DNA of 64,000 nucleotides from Triplophysa rosa (GCF_024868665.1 NC_079906.1:10488833-10552832); one strand, 5' to 3'; positions 1-11,026 are shown, numbered from the stretch's first letter. Numbers and translations are program-made. Notes: generated by a model not told the origin, from the letters alone.

Positions 1-30
1 CTATCTGCATTTTCCTACATGCATATAAAT

Positions 31-376
31 TAGGGCTGTCAAACGATTAATCGTGATTAATCGCATCCAGAATAAAAGTTTGTGTTTACATAATATATGC
101 TGGTGTTCTGTGCATATTAATTTTGTATTTATAAACACATACACATAAATGCATATATTTAAGAAAAATATAAAATATAACTATTAATGAACTTTTATTT
201 ACAATTTCAATTATTGGTAAATATAAATTAATACATTTAAAATTTATAGACAAGTATGTGTATGTTTTGTCTTTATAAATACAAAATTAATATGCCCAGT
301 ACACAGATATATATTATGTAAACACAAACCTTTATTCTGGATGCGATTAATCACGATTAATCGTTTGACAGCCCTA
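31..376. repeat. Palindromic hAT-type MITE with 8-bp target duplication
   Basis: The first ~110 bases and the last ~110 bases are near-perfect inverted copies, with ends TAGGGCTGTC and GACAGCCCTA. The element is flanked on both sides by the 8-mer ATATAAAT (23-30 and 377-384), the duplication size made by hAT transposases. There is no ORF, so it is non-autonomous. An AT-rich centre separates the arms, so the whole unit can fold into one long hairpin. Confidence 0.85.
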
Positions 377-939
377 ATATAAATGCTTTTTAAAATTTAA
401 CACAAAACGCAGAGAGCTGTGAAATACATCCATTATTAATGCAACTCAATACACAAATCTAGACCTTCAGACAGAAGTACAGCAGATTTGTGTAGAGTGG
501 AATGCATGAATCTACAAAAATGACTATAATCCTTCCTAATTCCATAACAGCAAGACTTGACTTTACTTGACATTACTTGAGTTAATCTACTAAATAATTT
601 CTCCAGTGGCATTTTGCAAAAGATAATTCTAACTGACCAGAAATGCTCCTGTAAATAGCTTGCTGTTCTAATTTTTTATTACCACAGATTAAAACCTTCA
701 CAGTGCCATCCCTCAAAATCCATCCACAAAACCTTCGACATTTTCCCCTCATATTTCCGCAAACTAATATGCTGATTCTGCAAACGTGTTCACCGCAGTT
801 CTAAATGTTTTAAATACGCATTCAGAATGGTTTTATTTGCACGCTCCTTGTGGTGAAGTGGAAAAATGTGTTGCATGTGAACAGCCCTGCAGTCCCCACT
901 GCTTTCTATTTGGTAACTGGACTCAATTTTGTAAGACCA

Positions 940-1290
940 CTGTCTTACATAACGCTAGGCTCTTCGCTGCCCTCCGCTGTTCCACTTTCTCCCCAGGTCT
1001 CAAAGACAGCGGCCTCTCCTCCCGATTCCTCCCCGCTGCCTAACGTAAATAAACTAAAGTCCAAAAGCAGCTCCGCCTGTGTGTTCAACTCACTTAGTCA
1101 CAGGAGCGGGCTCTTGTGTTCCCCTCCGCCCACAGCAGCCTGTGACGCGCGAGGGTTACGGCTATAAAAACTACAGAATCGGCACGGCAACATAACATAA
1201 CTCTCGGGCCTTTAAAACAACACGCTCTGTGGAGAACATCATCTCAGGGGTGCAGTGGCTTGCGGCTCAGTGAATGTATTGCTAGTGGAG
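940..1290 (+). promoter_or_regulatory. CpG-richer stretch with TATA box and possible non-coding first exon
   Basis: This interval is clearly richer in CpG than its AT-rich surroundings. It holds TATAAAA at 1163-1169, preceded by a GTGACGCGCG motif. About 30 bases downstream a transcript could start and run to a possible splice donor GTGGAG|GTAAAA at 1290. No reading frame of note lies in the putative exon. It is on the strand opposite to the presumed GHR gene. It may be the promoter of an antisense non-coding RNA, or chance. No product is assigned. Confidence 0.3.
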
Positions 1291-1509
1291 GTAAAACAGA
1301 CAGACTTCCAAGAATCTTCCCGTGTTTCTTAATATTTCCTTTGTACACACACAATGCTGTGAAGTCCTCGGCGCTGCTGTTTGTTTATTTATTTATTTAA
1401 AGCACAGTCCCCTTGAAGCAACTTGGCCTTGATAAAGGATACAATGGTAACACATCAGGACTGTGTTATCAGAAGCAATCTTTGGGACTGCAGCGGATAT
1501 ATTTATGTA

Positions 1510-3104
1510 CAAACCCGATTCCAAAAAAGTTGGGACACTGTACAAATTGTGAATAAAAAAGGAATGCAATAATTTACGAATCTCATAAACTTATATTTTA
1601 TTCACAATAGAATATAGATAACATATCAAATGTTGAAAGTGAGACATTTTGAAATGTCATGCCAAATATTGGCTCATTTTGGATTTCATGAGAGCTACAC
1701 ATTCCAAAAAAGTTGGGACAGGTAGCAATAAGAGGCCGGAAAAGTTAAATGTACATATAAGGAACAGCTGGAGGACCAATTTGCAACTTATTAGGTCAAT
1801 TGGCAACATGATTGGGTATAAAAAGAGCCTCTCAGAGTGGCAGTGTCTCTCAGAAGTCAAGATGGGCAGAGGATCACCAATTCCCCCAACGCTGCGGCGA
1901 AAAATAGTGGAGCAATATCAGAAAGGAGTTTCTCAGAGAAAAATTGCAAAGAGTTTGAAGTTATCATCATCTACAGAGCATAATATCATCCAAAGATTCA
2001 GAGAATCTGGAACAATCTCTGTGCGTAAGGGTCAAGGCCGGAAAACCATACTGGATGCCCGTGATCTTCGGGCCCTTAGACGGCACTGCATCACATACAG
2101 GAATGCTACTGTAATGGAAATCACAACATGGGCTCAGGAATACTTCCAGAAAACATTGTCGGTGAACACAATCCACCGTGCCATTCGCCGTTGCCGGCTA
2201 AAACTCTATAGGTCAAAAAAGAAGCCATATCTAAACATGATCCAGAAGCGCAGGCGTTTTCTCTGGGCCAAGGCTCATTTAAAATGGACTGTGGCAAAGT
2301 GGAAAACTGTTCTGTGGTCAGACGAATCAAAATTTGAAGTTCTTTTTGGAAAAATGGGACGCCATGTCATCCGGACTAAAGAGGACAAGGACAACCCAAG
2401 TTGTTATCAGCGCTCAGTTCAGAAGCCTGCATCTCTGATGGTATGGGGTTGCATGAGTGCGTGTGGCATGGGCAGCTTACACATCTGGAAAGGCACCATC
2501 AATGCTGAAAGGTATATCCAAGTTCTAGAACAACATATGCTCCCATCCAGACGTCGTCTCTTTCAGGGAAGACCTTGCATTTTCCAACATGACAATGCCA
2601 GACCACATACTGCATCAATTACAACATCATGGCTGCGTAGAAGAAGGATCCGGGTACTGAAATGGCCAGCCTGCAGTCCAGATCTTTCACCCATAGAAAA
2701 CATTTGGCGCATCATAAAGAGGAAGATGTGACAAAGAAGACCTAAGACAGTCGAGCAACTAGAAGCCTGTATTAGACAAGAATGGGACAACATTCCTATT
2801 CCTAAACTTGAGCAACTTGTCTCCTCAGTCCCCAGACGTTTGCAGACTGTTATAAAAAGAAGAGGGGATGCCACACAGTGGTAAACATGGCCTTGTCCCA
2901 ACTTTTTTGAGATGTGTTGATGCCATGAAATTTAAAATCAACTTATTTTTCCCTTAAAATGATACATTCTCTCAGTTTAAACATTTGATATGTCATCTAT
3001 GTTGTATTCTGAATAAAATATTGAAATTTGAAACTTCCACATCATTGCATTCTGTTTTTATTCACACTTTGTACAGTGTCCCAACTTTTTTGGAATCGGG
3101 TTTG
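1510..3104 (+). mobile_element. Tc1/mariner transposon, near full length, IR/DR type
   Basis: The 1595-bp element is flanked by TA on both sides (1508-1509 and 3105-3106). Its ends are inverted: CAAACCCGATTCC at the left and GGAATCGGGTTTG at the right. The core motif CCAAAAAAGTTGGGACA occurs in the outer end (from about 1521), again inside the left arm (about 1702-1718), and twice inverted at the right (about 2893-2910 and 3078-3094). This double-repeat layout is the IR/DR plan of Sleeping Beauty-like Tc1 elements. One transposase gene lies between the arms. Confidence 0.95.
1862..2884 (+). pseudogene. Tc1 transposase, one premature stop
   Basis: From MGRGSP at 1862 the frame spans 341 codons to TAA at 2882-2884, the usual ~340-residue Tc1 length. 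An N-terminal paired-like helix-turn-helix region (about residues 10-110) precedes a DDE domain. The catalytic residues are visible: D in WSDESKF, D in HDNARPH, and E in PIENIW, with 34 residues between the last two (DD34E). One in-frame TGA at 2729-2731 follows IKRKM. Relatives usually have an arginine there, so a CGA to TGA change at a CpG is the simple explanation. About 50 further in-frame codons lead to the natural stop. An upstream ATG at 1649 is in frame but lies in the terminal repeat and is an unlikely start. No other lesion was seen. Confidence 0.93.
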
Positions 3105-3262
3105 TATTTGGAAGAGGCTTTGCCTTATGAAAATTAACCATGGTTGCATTATAGTAAAAGTATAACCATGGTTTTTTTGGCAGAAAACCGATTTCACATT
3201 TTACTCATTTTATTAACAGTTTTATGCTTTCTGAGTCCTGGGGTGTTGATTCTAATCTGATT

Positions 3263-3533
3263 AATTTTTACATCATTTACTCACCCCCATGTCATATCAA
3301 ACCGATGTGACTTTCTTTCTTCTGCAGAACACAAAAGAAGATATTTTGAAAAACGTTGGTAGCCAAATAACATTGTCCCCCATTGACTTCCATTGTAAGG
3401 ACACAAAACCACTGAGACATTTCTCAAAATATCTTCTTTTGTGGTTCACAGAAGAAATAGTCATATACAGGTTTTGAATGACATGAGGTGTAATATATGA
3501 TGACAAAATATCTATTTTTGGGTAAACTTTTTC
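3263..3533. repeat. Degenerate copy of the cyprinid TTAA palindromic MITE
   Basis: The interval holds the hallmark blocks of the family: CATTTACTCACCCCCATGTC, CTTTCTTTCTTCTGCAGAAC, a CATTGACTTCCATTGTA centre, and the inverted half ending in TTTTTGGGTAAACTTT. The left end is eroded and no clean TTAA pair remains. The ORFs across it are chance. Confidence 0.65.
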
Positions 3534-4231
3534 TTAAATCTACCTTTCAAAGCACAACAAATCTACATCATAATCAGCATCTCTCTCTCATTACAGTCAT
3601 TACAGTACTGCATGAACATGATTTTTTGCCAAGCAGTGGAACAGCATTCACAACATTGCCTTATATCTATAATTTTTTTCAGTATAGATGTTTATTTGCA
3701 TGCACACATCATCTTAACAGCGCAAGCCTGCCACAGCTGGTTCAGCCACCGCCAGCTCATTCTCTCCTCCATAAGGCATCCTCATGTCTTTGAAATTCCG
3801 GCCAAAATCGGAGAGTCATGCTAGCCAGACCTCCTTTGGAAAAGAGTCCACAAACATGGCCCCTGTCCGAAGGAATAACTCAAGCTGTATAAATGCTGTT
3901 GTCAAAAAAAGTGCACTCTGTCCTCAGAATACCTTTGAGATGTGTTTATGAGGCATGGCTACAACATTTTCCTTAACAAGCGAGGTGGGGGTTTATTAAG
4001 CAAACTAATGCACATTATGATGATGAGCTCATATGGTGCTGAAAACTCTGGGCATCACCTCCTGCACCTACAGGCCTGATTTAATAGGACAACATGTTGA
4101 AAGCTTGAAATAAATATATTAGACTGGAAATACAGATTATTTGCACAAAGCCTGGCGACAGTATACAGTATAAGCCCTTTACGGGAAAGATTTTCTTTTT
4201 TAAGAACATTGTGACATGATGAAACTCACAA
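3534..4231. other. No gene seen
   Basis: Unique-looking AT-rich DNA. Short ORFs (for example at 3497-3824) have no coding character and no splice context. It would be intronic to GHR if the GHR assignment is right. Confidence 0.5.
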
Positions 4232-4644
4232 TAGCTCTGTTTCCATCCACCTGTTTTTATGCACATTTGGGATATTGCATATTAAGCTTGATATAGATTC
4301 TAAAAATATGTGCTAAAAAATGTATATGCTTAGATTTTTGGAACAAATTTTCATCCGATAAGAAAAAACACACAAAAACTATTTTGTCCCAGAAAAGTCC
4401 ATGTTGTGCATAAAAAAGTCATGTGATGTGTCTTCAATGGACAGCAGAACTGGACTAACCAGCATCCGATCTTGTTGTGCAACATCTGTAATGTTGTTAA
4501 ACGCTTAACCCAAAATCTGTGAAAGTGGTTCAGTATTACATCCCATAACTGTCTTTCACGACTGCATTCCTAAAGAGCATGCATATGCCCCCAAAAGCTT
4601 TGTTTAGTGTGTTTCGTCTGTGCGCAAGTAATTTATTATATACA

Positions 4645-4679
<35 letters not shown>

Positions 4680-4818
4680 GATTTTTTTATCTAAAAAAAG
4701 ACAACCCATTTTGTCTGATATTTGGTGCAAGTTTATTGAGAAGTTACGATTTTGTTCGGTTTTTGTGAATGTTTCCTGCGATATTCCAATTTTGCAAACT
4801 TTGAATGGAAACATAGCT
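4232..4818. repeat. MITE-like element with inverted ends (TAGCTCTGTTTCCATCCA)
   Basis: The left end TAGCTCTGTTTCCATCCACC is mirrored at the right as TTTGAATGGAAACATAGCT. Inner blocks such as TTTTTGTGAATG and CGATATTCC also have imperfect inverted partners. A dinucleotide repeat has grown inside. The superfamily is not certain because I could not define a target duplication. Confidence 0.6.
4637..4675. repeat. (TA)n microsatellite
   Basis: About 15 uninterrupted TA units, preceded by TATATACAG, inside the MITE at 4232-4818. Likely length-variable. Confidence 0.9.
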
Positions 4819-4819
4819 G

Positions 4820-6384
4820 ATGAAATGGACAAATGAACTGGATAAAATGTTAATGCAGTAGTGGGACTGTATGCTGCACCAATGACAGTGCCTAACAGAC
4901 CTCAAGTTCCAAGTAAAAATATTTTATTCAGCAGTAGTTAAATACTAACTGAATCTATATTCAAGCAGTCTAATTTCAAACATAAAACACTACGATGAAC
5001 TTTAGTTTAGTTTAGTTAAGTCTGTGCTACAATTTATGTGCACCTACTGGGTCATTATTTCAAGAAACTTCACTGCACACCTAAAAGTCTATTATACCAT
5101 ATGTAAGGTATTAATGTCACTACAAAGAATGATCAATATTTCATTATTAATCTTTTCACTTTTTTTGTATCCACGTTTTTCGCAATTATTATGCCTTGCG
5201 CATAGGGCTAATGCTTAAGACTTCCGGTTCGCCGCTTGATCCCATTAGTTAGGCATTACCGAGTTAGCTTGAAAGCTTTTAAACTGACGTTATAATGTAA
5301 TTTAAAACAGCATAATGTCAAAGAACCGTGTCTAAATTATTTCACAGGGGTCGCACTTTTATCCTTTTTAAACGTAAAATCCACAAACCTTTTATTTTAT
5401 GCAATACATAGGTCATAGCTCTTTCTACAGTTTTTCTAATGCCCGCAAAATCTCTTCCCTGCGTCAACATGAGAACGACATCTTTTTGTACTGTGGTGGC
5501 CACCGTCGTGTTTGGACTGAGCGATTCGTGGCAAATCTATAATACAACGCTAGTGGCCGCTGTTAATTAAGAACTGCGCCTTTAAATACATACATTACAT
5601 ACAAAAAACGTTTAAATAGTGTGTATTTCCTTCGTCATCCAATGTCAATACGTATGTTTGAATACAGCGCAACTGTAACTTAAACTTCATTTGATATTAT
5701 AATAAATTATTATAATGTCACTTAGCCCTGGATGTATGCTTCATGTGTTAATAGTGATGTACTATGCAATAACAATAAAGTAAATAACGAAGTAAACAAT
5801 ATGTTGTGATGTTTTTGAGAGGTGCAGAATGCAGTAGTCAGAGCTAAGACCGAGCTGTCTTTAAATGTTATTAACTTTACGCTCTTGTTGTGTCACGTGG
5901 TAACACTAGTTCGTAAGGTCTGTGGCTGTTGTTACAGCCTTTTCCAGCAAAAATTCTTCGAGAAACTTTATTTTTAACCATTAAGAGAAATGTCCTCTAA
6001 CATAGTAACAAATACAAAATGGAAGTGTGGAGCAACAAAAAGGAAGTCACTCACGGTAATGCCGCCCTCCATGGAGAAAAAGGTGGATTTCATCAATAAT
6101 TTGCTACATGCGGTGATGCCATCTGTATTGGCTCATCGTCACTCATAAGCACCACTGTATCCTGTCCCTGGACTTTGGATGACCACAGTCAATGTGTTTA
6201 CTTTCAAACAAAACTATTTATTGAAGGGTTGTTTGACTAGACCAAAGTAAAATGTTCTGTGTGCTCAAAGGTGAATAATCTTGACACAGGCCCAATGATT
6301 TTGCGATAATGATCTGGCATATAGATTTACAATTTTATTCTGTGATTGATAAAAGGCATCTTTGCAAATGTATGCATTTATAAC
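4820..6384. other. No gene seen; probable old repeat near 5460-5590
   Basis: AT-rich DNA without credible exons. The stretch around 5500-5590 (motif CTAGTGGCCGCTGTTAATT) looks like interspersed-repeat sequence, but I found no ends for it. Nothing else is supported. Confidence 0.4.
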
Positions 6385-6614
6385 CAGTCTTGGGGAAAGT
6401 TACTTTTAAAAGTAACTAGTTACAATATTTAGTTACTCTATAAAAAGTAACTAAATACGTTACTTAGGTACTTTTTGTGGAAAGTAACTGAAAGTACTTT
6501 TGCGTTACTTTTTCTCACCTAACTGATGCTCATGCTTTTCCAGACTTTGCTGTTCTTTAGTGTTTAACACTGTAATGCATTTAACAATCCTATATAGCCT
6601 ATAACACACCTTTA

Positions 6615-6869
6615 GAGGCTGTGTCCACCGAGGCGTTTACGCCTGTGGCCGGCGTGTTTTTTCAATTGTTTTCAACGGAAATGCCGTCAGTTGACGTTTT
6701 TTTCCACGCTCAGCGCTGGTGCTATGCGTTTTTCCCACGATCAGCGCCGGCGTTCGACCGGGCGCCCAGAGTTGAAAAATGCTCAACTTCGCTGTGCCTG
6801 TAGCGGGCGTTTTCAGCCGAGCTCCTGCCGTTTTCAGCCACGTAAATGCACCTCGGTGGACACAGCCCC
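6615..6869. repeat. PIF/Harbinger-like palindromic MITE
   Basis: GC-rich arms read GAGGCTGTGTCCACCGAGG at the left and CCTCGGTGGACACAGCCCC at the right. TTA flanks both ends (6612-6614 and 6870-6872), the 3-bp target choice of PIF/Harbinger elements. The 255-bp unit codes for nothing. ORFs on both strands are shadows of the palindrome. Confidence 0.75.
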
Positions 6870-7280
6870 TTATTTTCTTTAAAAAACACATTTCAAATAT
6901 TTCCTGACCAGTAGTCCTCCACCACATCAGAGATCTGTCTACTGTTGACACTGCTAACTTCGGTGTCACTCTCCATATTTATTGTGTTTTGACAGTGCGG
7001 CTAGTTGCACAAGATGGCGTCGGTGAGCTTTTGGGACGGCAGAGTCGGCAGAGTAGTTTCCAGTCGTATAACACTGTGTGGGAAAAGGAGGATTTTTGGC
7101 CGGCAAATATGGGTGTTTTTTTTAGATTTAAAAAGTAATATATAAGCGATATGACAGATCCTTTTTTGCATTGCTGAGCACTTCGTTGAGCCAAAACAAA
7201 ATTAATCTAATATATAATATATTACTAATATTATATAATATTATTTTGAGGGGAAAATGACACTTAACATATTATGTAGT

Positions 7281-8584
7281 CAGAGATGGACAGTAACAAA
7301 GTAAATTTACCTGAGTACTGTACTTAAGTACACTTTTTGAGTATCTGTACTTTACTTGAGTATTATTTTTTCTGAGTACTTGTACTTTAACTTCACTACA
7401 TTTGAAAGACAAATATCATACTTTTTACTCCACTACATTTATAAAAAGGTCCAAAAGTAGAAAATGGTTTCTATGCAGCGGGGTTTCCTGTGTGCGCAAT
7501 TTATCTGGTTTGCGATCTGCCAGAACCTTTTACTGTTGCCAAGTATTTCAGTTTTTCTATGCTCGCCGTTTTCAGGCAAGCTTTGAATGGCCATTTGGCA
7601 GATTTTTTATTAACACAAATCTGGCAACTCTGGGATCTTCCCCGCTAAACTAATGTAAACGTAGGCGCTGCTACACCATTGATAGCGCTCTAAAAAGGCA
7701 AATAGAACAATAAAAGACAAAAAGGCACATGTTAAAGTGTGGTGTAATCATCTGTGGGTTATGATCAGTCAAAGATCGTAGAAACATTGTCATGAAAATG
7801 ATCGGCATAACGGCTAAACGGTAAATAAGCATCACATACACCTTGAGCTACACGTGCGTGTTAACTTCTGATCTGCTGCTATATCATTTAAAGCGATTTG
7901 GAAAATAAATGATGTTTTTACTGAAGTTACTATAGTTGAAGTATTCCTGTTGAAATAAAAACAATAGAACCCTGCCCAAAATACAACAGAAAATGTAATG
8001 GATTTAATGGTTATAATGGGAATTGTACTATGGATACTTGTTGTCTAGTTGTATGTGATGGATTCTACTGGAATGACACGGCACGAAGTACATACACGGT
8101 ACAAAGTACAATCCACAAGCACAGGACAAAGAAACAAGAGGGTATATATAGGTAAGACAAACGAAGGATAACGAGCGAGGGCAGGTGTGAAACAAGACAC
8201 GGCAGGGAGACAATACAGGAAACGAGAGGGGCGGGGCCAATGACGAGACACTGGAGAGAACCATATTATTGTCAAAAGGACAATAATATGTTTCTCTCCA
8301 CACATAACCAAAGGCTTTGTCATGGCTCTGCTACAGGACCAAGAAAATCATGACTAAATGAAGCAGAGCCATGACACATAAGGTATACGACAGTAAAACA
8401 ATGCACAACTGACATAAAGGAAATTTACTTTTAATACTTGAGTACTTTTAAAAGCACGTACTTCTGTACTTTTAATAAAGTAAGAATCTGTCTTTACAAC
8501 TTTTACTTGTAGTGGAGTAATATTTGACCAGTAGTATCTGTACTTTCACTCAAGTAAGGAAGTTGTGTACTTCGTCCACCTCTG
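7281..8584. mobile_element. hAT-like element nested inside the 6385-10751 element
   Basis: The ends are CAGAGATGGACAGTAAC and, inverted, GTACTTCGTCCACCTCTG. The 8-mer TATGTAGT is exactly duplicated at 7273-7280 and 8585-8592. The subterminal arms (7300-7440 and 8420-8570) are full of AGTAC/GTACT words. The middle (~7440-8400) carries unrelated material, including LTR-like sequence at ~8045-8376, so this element was itself invaded. No transposase ORF remains. Confidence 0.85.
8045..8376 (-). repeat. LTR-like repeat fragment with two hairpins
   Basis: Read on the minus strand it starts TGTCATGGCTCTGC and contains ATGTGTGGAGAGA, TATATATA and short C-rich blocks, a layout shared with the LTR-like element at 24612-25120 (ATGTGTGGAGAGAGTC). 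Two strong stems are visible: 8253-8273 with 8281-8300 (ATATTATTGTC / GACAATAATAT), and perfect 15-bp arms 8318-8332 with 8362-8376. No target duplication was found, so it may be truncated. Confidence 0.45.
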
Positions 8585-8780
8585 TATGTAGTATATATGC
8601 TGGTATTTGGTGAGGAGACTAACAGGTGACAGTTGTTTCCTCTCTTTCTCCCATGCTCCGCCTACTCCCCAACCCTTCTTATAACAGAGACCATGCCCAT
8701 TTAAATCTGCAGATCTGTCTGTGCGTGGAGCACCACAAACAGTCGAACACAGCTTGTTTACATTCACGAGACATGAGACC

Positions 8781-8944
8781 ATTGATTGCTGTTGCGTGTC
8801 ATGATTTTGGTAATTTTGCGATCTGAAAGTTATATTCCAAACATGATCGGCATTTGCAGGACAATTGATTGTTGTTGCGACTCGTGATTCGCGCTAATTT
8901 CACGATCTGAAAGTTATCTATTGAGCATGACCGGCATTTGCAGG
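8781..8944. repeat. Two-copy tandem duplication, ~80-bp unit
   Basis: Copy one (8781-8860) and copy two (8864-8944) share the order ATTGATTG, TGTTGCG, GTGATT, CGATCTGAAAGTTAT, CATGA.CGGCATTTGCAGG with scattered differences. It lies between two nested transposons inside the large hAT element and does not code for protein. Confidence 0.8.
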
Positions 8945-8975
8945 TATTTTGTCCATGGTGGCGAGTGCGGCCACA

Positions 8976-9314
8976 CTATAGAGGGTATATGCACGTGTCG
9001 TCACTTTCCCACGTGAACACGCCAAAACGCGCCTGCTTGAGTGGTAAAACACTGGGCAAAATGAATGGTTACAATATCAGGAAACGCAATTCCGCGCAAC
9101 ATTTGAGTGTCTAAGAACACCTGATTCCTTTGTAAGTCATAAGGTAGTCGTAAGGATCACCGTCGAGTCCAGCTGCTTGTAGTTTCAGCAAATAATTGCG
9201 TGTTTTAGTCGCGGTTTTTGTTCCTCCTATTGAATGCAGCCATTTTGCCTTAGTTTTACCACTCAAGGGAGCGTGTTCCCGTGGGAAAGTGACGTCAATG
9301 CATACCCTCTATAG
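8976..9314. repeat. Palindromic MITE with CTATAGAGGGTAT ends
   Basis: The left end CTATAGAGGGTATATGCACG and the right end GCATACCCTCTATAG are inverted. The similarity extends inward through GTCACTTTCCCACGTG...ACACGC and its mirror, and through TTGAGTGGTAAAAC / GTTTTACCACTCAA. The next MITE (9315-9558) used CTCTATAG from its right end as target, so this element is the older of the two. Confidence 0.75.
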
Positions 9315-9558
9315 CAGTGGTTCTCAAACTTTTTCGTTGTAAGGCCCCCTTTGTGTTAAGTGCATCGCTTTGCGGCCCCCCATATAAAGACACATTCAGT
9401 TATACAATGCTGAAACCTCAATTCTTTTGGTTGGTGGTGTCATTTTTCTGATGTTTGATTGCATAAAATCTATGATAAATTTCTATGTTTCATAAAATGC
9501 CACAATATATGTCGCCCCCCTAGATCCATCTTGGGGCCCCTCAGTTTGAGAACCACTG
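9315..9558. repeat. hAT-type MITE, CAGTGGTTCTCAAACT ends
   Basis: The inverted ends CAGTGGTTCTCAAACTT and AGTTTGAGAACCACTG bound 244 bp. An exact 8-bp duplication CTCTATAG lies at 9307-9314 and 9559-9566. The inside carries opposed runs of C (GGCCCCC / CCCCCCTAG). Non-coding. Confidence 0.88.
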
Positions 9559-9908
9559 CTCTATAGCTCCGCATCTGAGCTCTGGCCTCCCATCGCTGCG
9601 TCAAGGGTTGCCAGATTTGCTTAACAAAAACGAAGCCGGAACACTGCAGCACTGCAGACACGGCAACATTGCCTATGTCTGACTAGCGGCTGTTTCTGTG
9701 CAAGCATGAGCGGTCATGTCTACACTACTTTTAATTCAGAATTTCACTTCTGCAGTTTAAAAAATGTTCATATAATCAATGATTAGACTGAAAAGTAACT
9801 TGAGTTACTTGAAAAACAAAGTAACTCAAGTATTGATATGTAAATTTATAAAGTAACTGCGTTACATTACTCGTTACTTAAAAAGTACTCTGATTACGTA
9901 AGGCACGT

Positions 9909-10725
9909 TAGAGGTCGACCGATATGCCTTGTCGATGTCGATATAGATTATTACAGGTCAAGTAGACCGATAACCGGTATTTTAAACCGATATATATGTC
10001 AGGTGTAAAAATGAAAAATATGTTCAAAATTAAGAATAACAAGAGCTTTGACAAAAACTTTGCCCAAAAACCATGGTTACTACACGTTTACTATAGCAAC
10101 ACCATGGTAAACAGTAAGGAAATAAACAAACAATAGTTAAATCAACATATTTAATGAAGATTATTGCTGTTTTGTTGTGCCATTGTTTGGGGCTTGCGCG
10201 GATCATGTGAAATATGAACTCAATGCGAAAATAACTCAATCTGACACTTGTTGCAAGCAGTTTGAGTGACAGCTGTGTCCCGTTTGCGCGTGCATTTCCT
10301 GAATGCATTGACTGAAGATCGTCTTTTGAAAGCACGCGAGTACATGATGCTTTAAAATGGTTTGTGATTGGCATGACTTAAAATAATGTTCAAATGCCTA
10401 TTCCGTCAACTGATGCGCGATCACTGAAGCAGCTCGAACTAGCAAATGCTTTCAGTACGAGTAAGTCCAATCCTTCCAGTGCCTTCAGCCTCCCGCGTTG
10501 ATTGGCCGGACTTGTGACTCCCAACAAATCAGATGGGCAGTGGGTGGGCATTACTCTAGGCAACAGACTAGAGTGCCGTGTTCCGATGGCTCTCACTAAA
10601 TACTTGGCTGCATCAGAGCCAAATAGCGCATTTCAAAATTAAATTCCTTTACCGATGTCGATAATCGAAAAAAAGCTTAATATAGACGTCGATAATCGGC
10701 CAGTTCGATAATCTGTCGACCCCTA
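9909..10725. repeat. DNA-transposon remnant with GGTCGACC ends
   Basis: The left end TAGAGGTCGACCGATAT and the right end CTGTCGACCCCTA are inverted. GATGTCGATA / TATCGAC words recur in both arms. The piece interrupts the 3' arm of the hAT element 6385-10751. A truncated relative (GTGGTCGACCGATATGGG) lies at 18566-18630. Target duplication unclear. ORFs at 10030-10596 show no homology I can recognise. Confidence 0.65.
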
Positions 10726-10922
10726 CTTGTAACGCGTTACCCCCAACACTGTTTATAACAAATAAAATTCTGCTTACTCAATAAATTTCTTTCTTCAAAA
10801 AAAAAAAAATATATTAAAGGGGGCCATGGGGGACAGCTGTGGTTAATAAAATGAGGATAGATAGCACAGGTGAGCAACATTAACCCTGTCTGTGATGTGA
10901 AATGTTGTGATGAATACGGTAC

Positions 10923-11026
10923 CTGGTGCAAACAGCTCGGACCCTCGTGTAGACACGTTCCCACACAGCAAGCCCAGGTACAGCAGACTGAGAGAGAGCG
11001 TGTGAGCCATAGCCTCTGCCATATCC
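10923..11026 (-). CDS. ghr: Signal-peptide exon, probable growth hormone receptor exon 2
   Basis: On the minus strand an acceptor (pyrimidine tract, GGCACAG|) leads into GGATATGGCAG. The ATG is at 11022-11020, and after 33 codons plus one base comes a donor CCAG|GTACCG at 10923/10922. The peptide starts MAEAMAHTLSLSLLYLGLLC, a clear hydrophobic signal sequence, and continues GNVSTRGSELFAPG. Human GHR exon 2 likewise carries the signal peptide and ends in phase 1. The next gene to the right is FBXO4, the neighbour of GHR on human 5p13, with the strand expected. No other receptor exon (cysteine pairs, WSXWS-like motif, transmembrane segment, Box 1) was found in the window, so the rest must lie to the left. 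Another type I membrane or secreted protein is possible. Confidence 0.6.

Larger units (their letters stand above)
6385..10751. mobile_element. Large hAT-like non-autonomous element with nested insertions
   Basis: The ends are CAGTCTTGGGGAAAGTTAC and its inverted partner GTAACGCGTTAC...CCAACACTG. The element is bounded by an exact 8-bp duplication TTTATAAC (6377-6384 and 10752-10759). The outer element's own sequence is rich in GTAACT/AGTTAC words (6393-6530 and 9790-9900). No transposase remains. The 4.4-kb length comes from later insertions within it: a TTA-flanked palindrome (6615-6869), a second hAT element (7281-8584), a palindrome (8976-9314), a third hAT MITE (9315-9558) and a GGTCGACC-ended element (9909-10725). 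Confidence 0.85.

Noticed and set aside
850..1167. Two overlapping plus-strand ORFs of 85 and 105 codons
   Set aside because: They come from a low-stop, CpG-rich stretch. No domain, no acceptor or donor fitting the frame, and composition unlike the real exons.
4637..4675. Possible TATA-box cluster
   Set aside because: A plain TA microsatellite within a MITE; no exon follows.
6637..6969. 110-codon minus-strand ORF (with plus-strand ORFs over it)
   Set aside because: Lies across the GC-rich arms of a Harbinger-like palindrome; both strands stay open because of composition.
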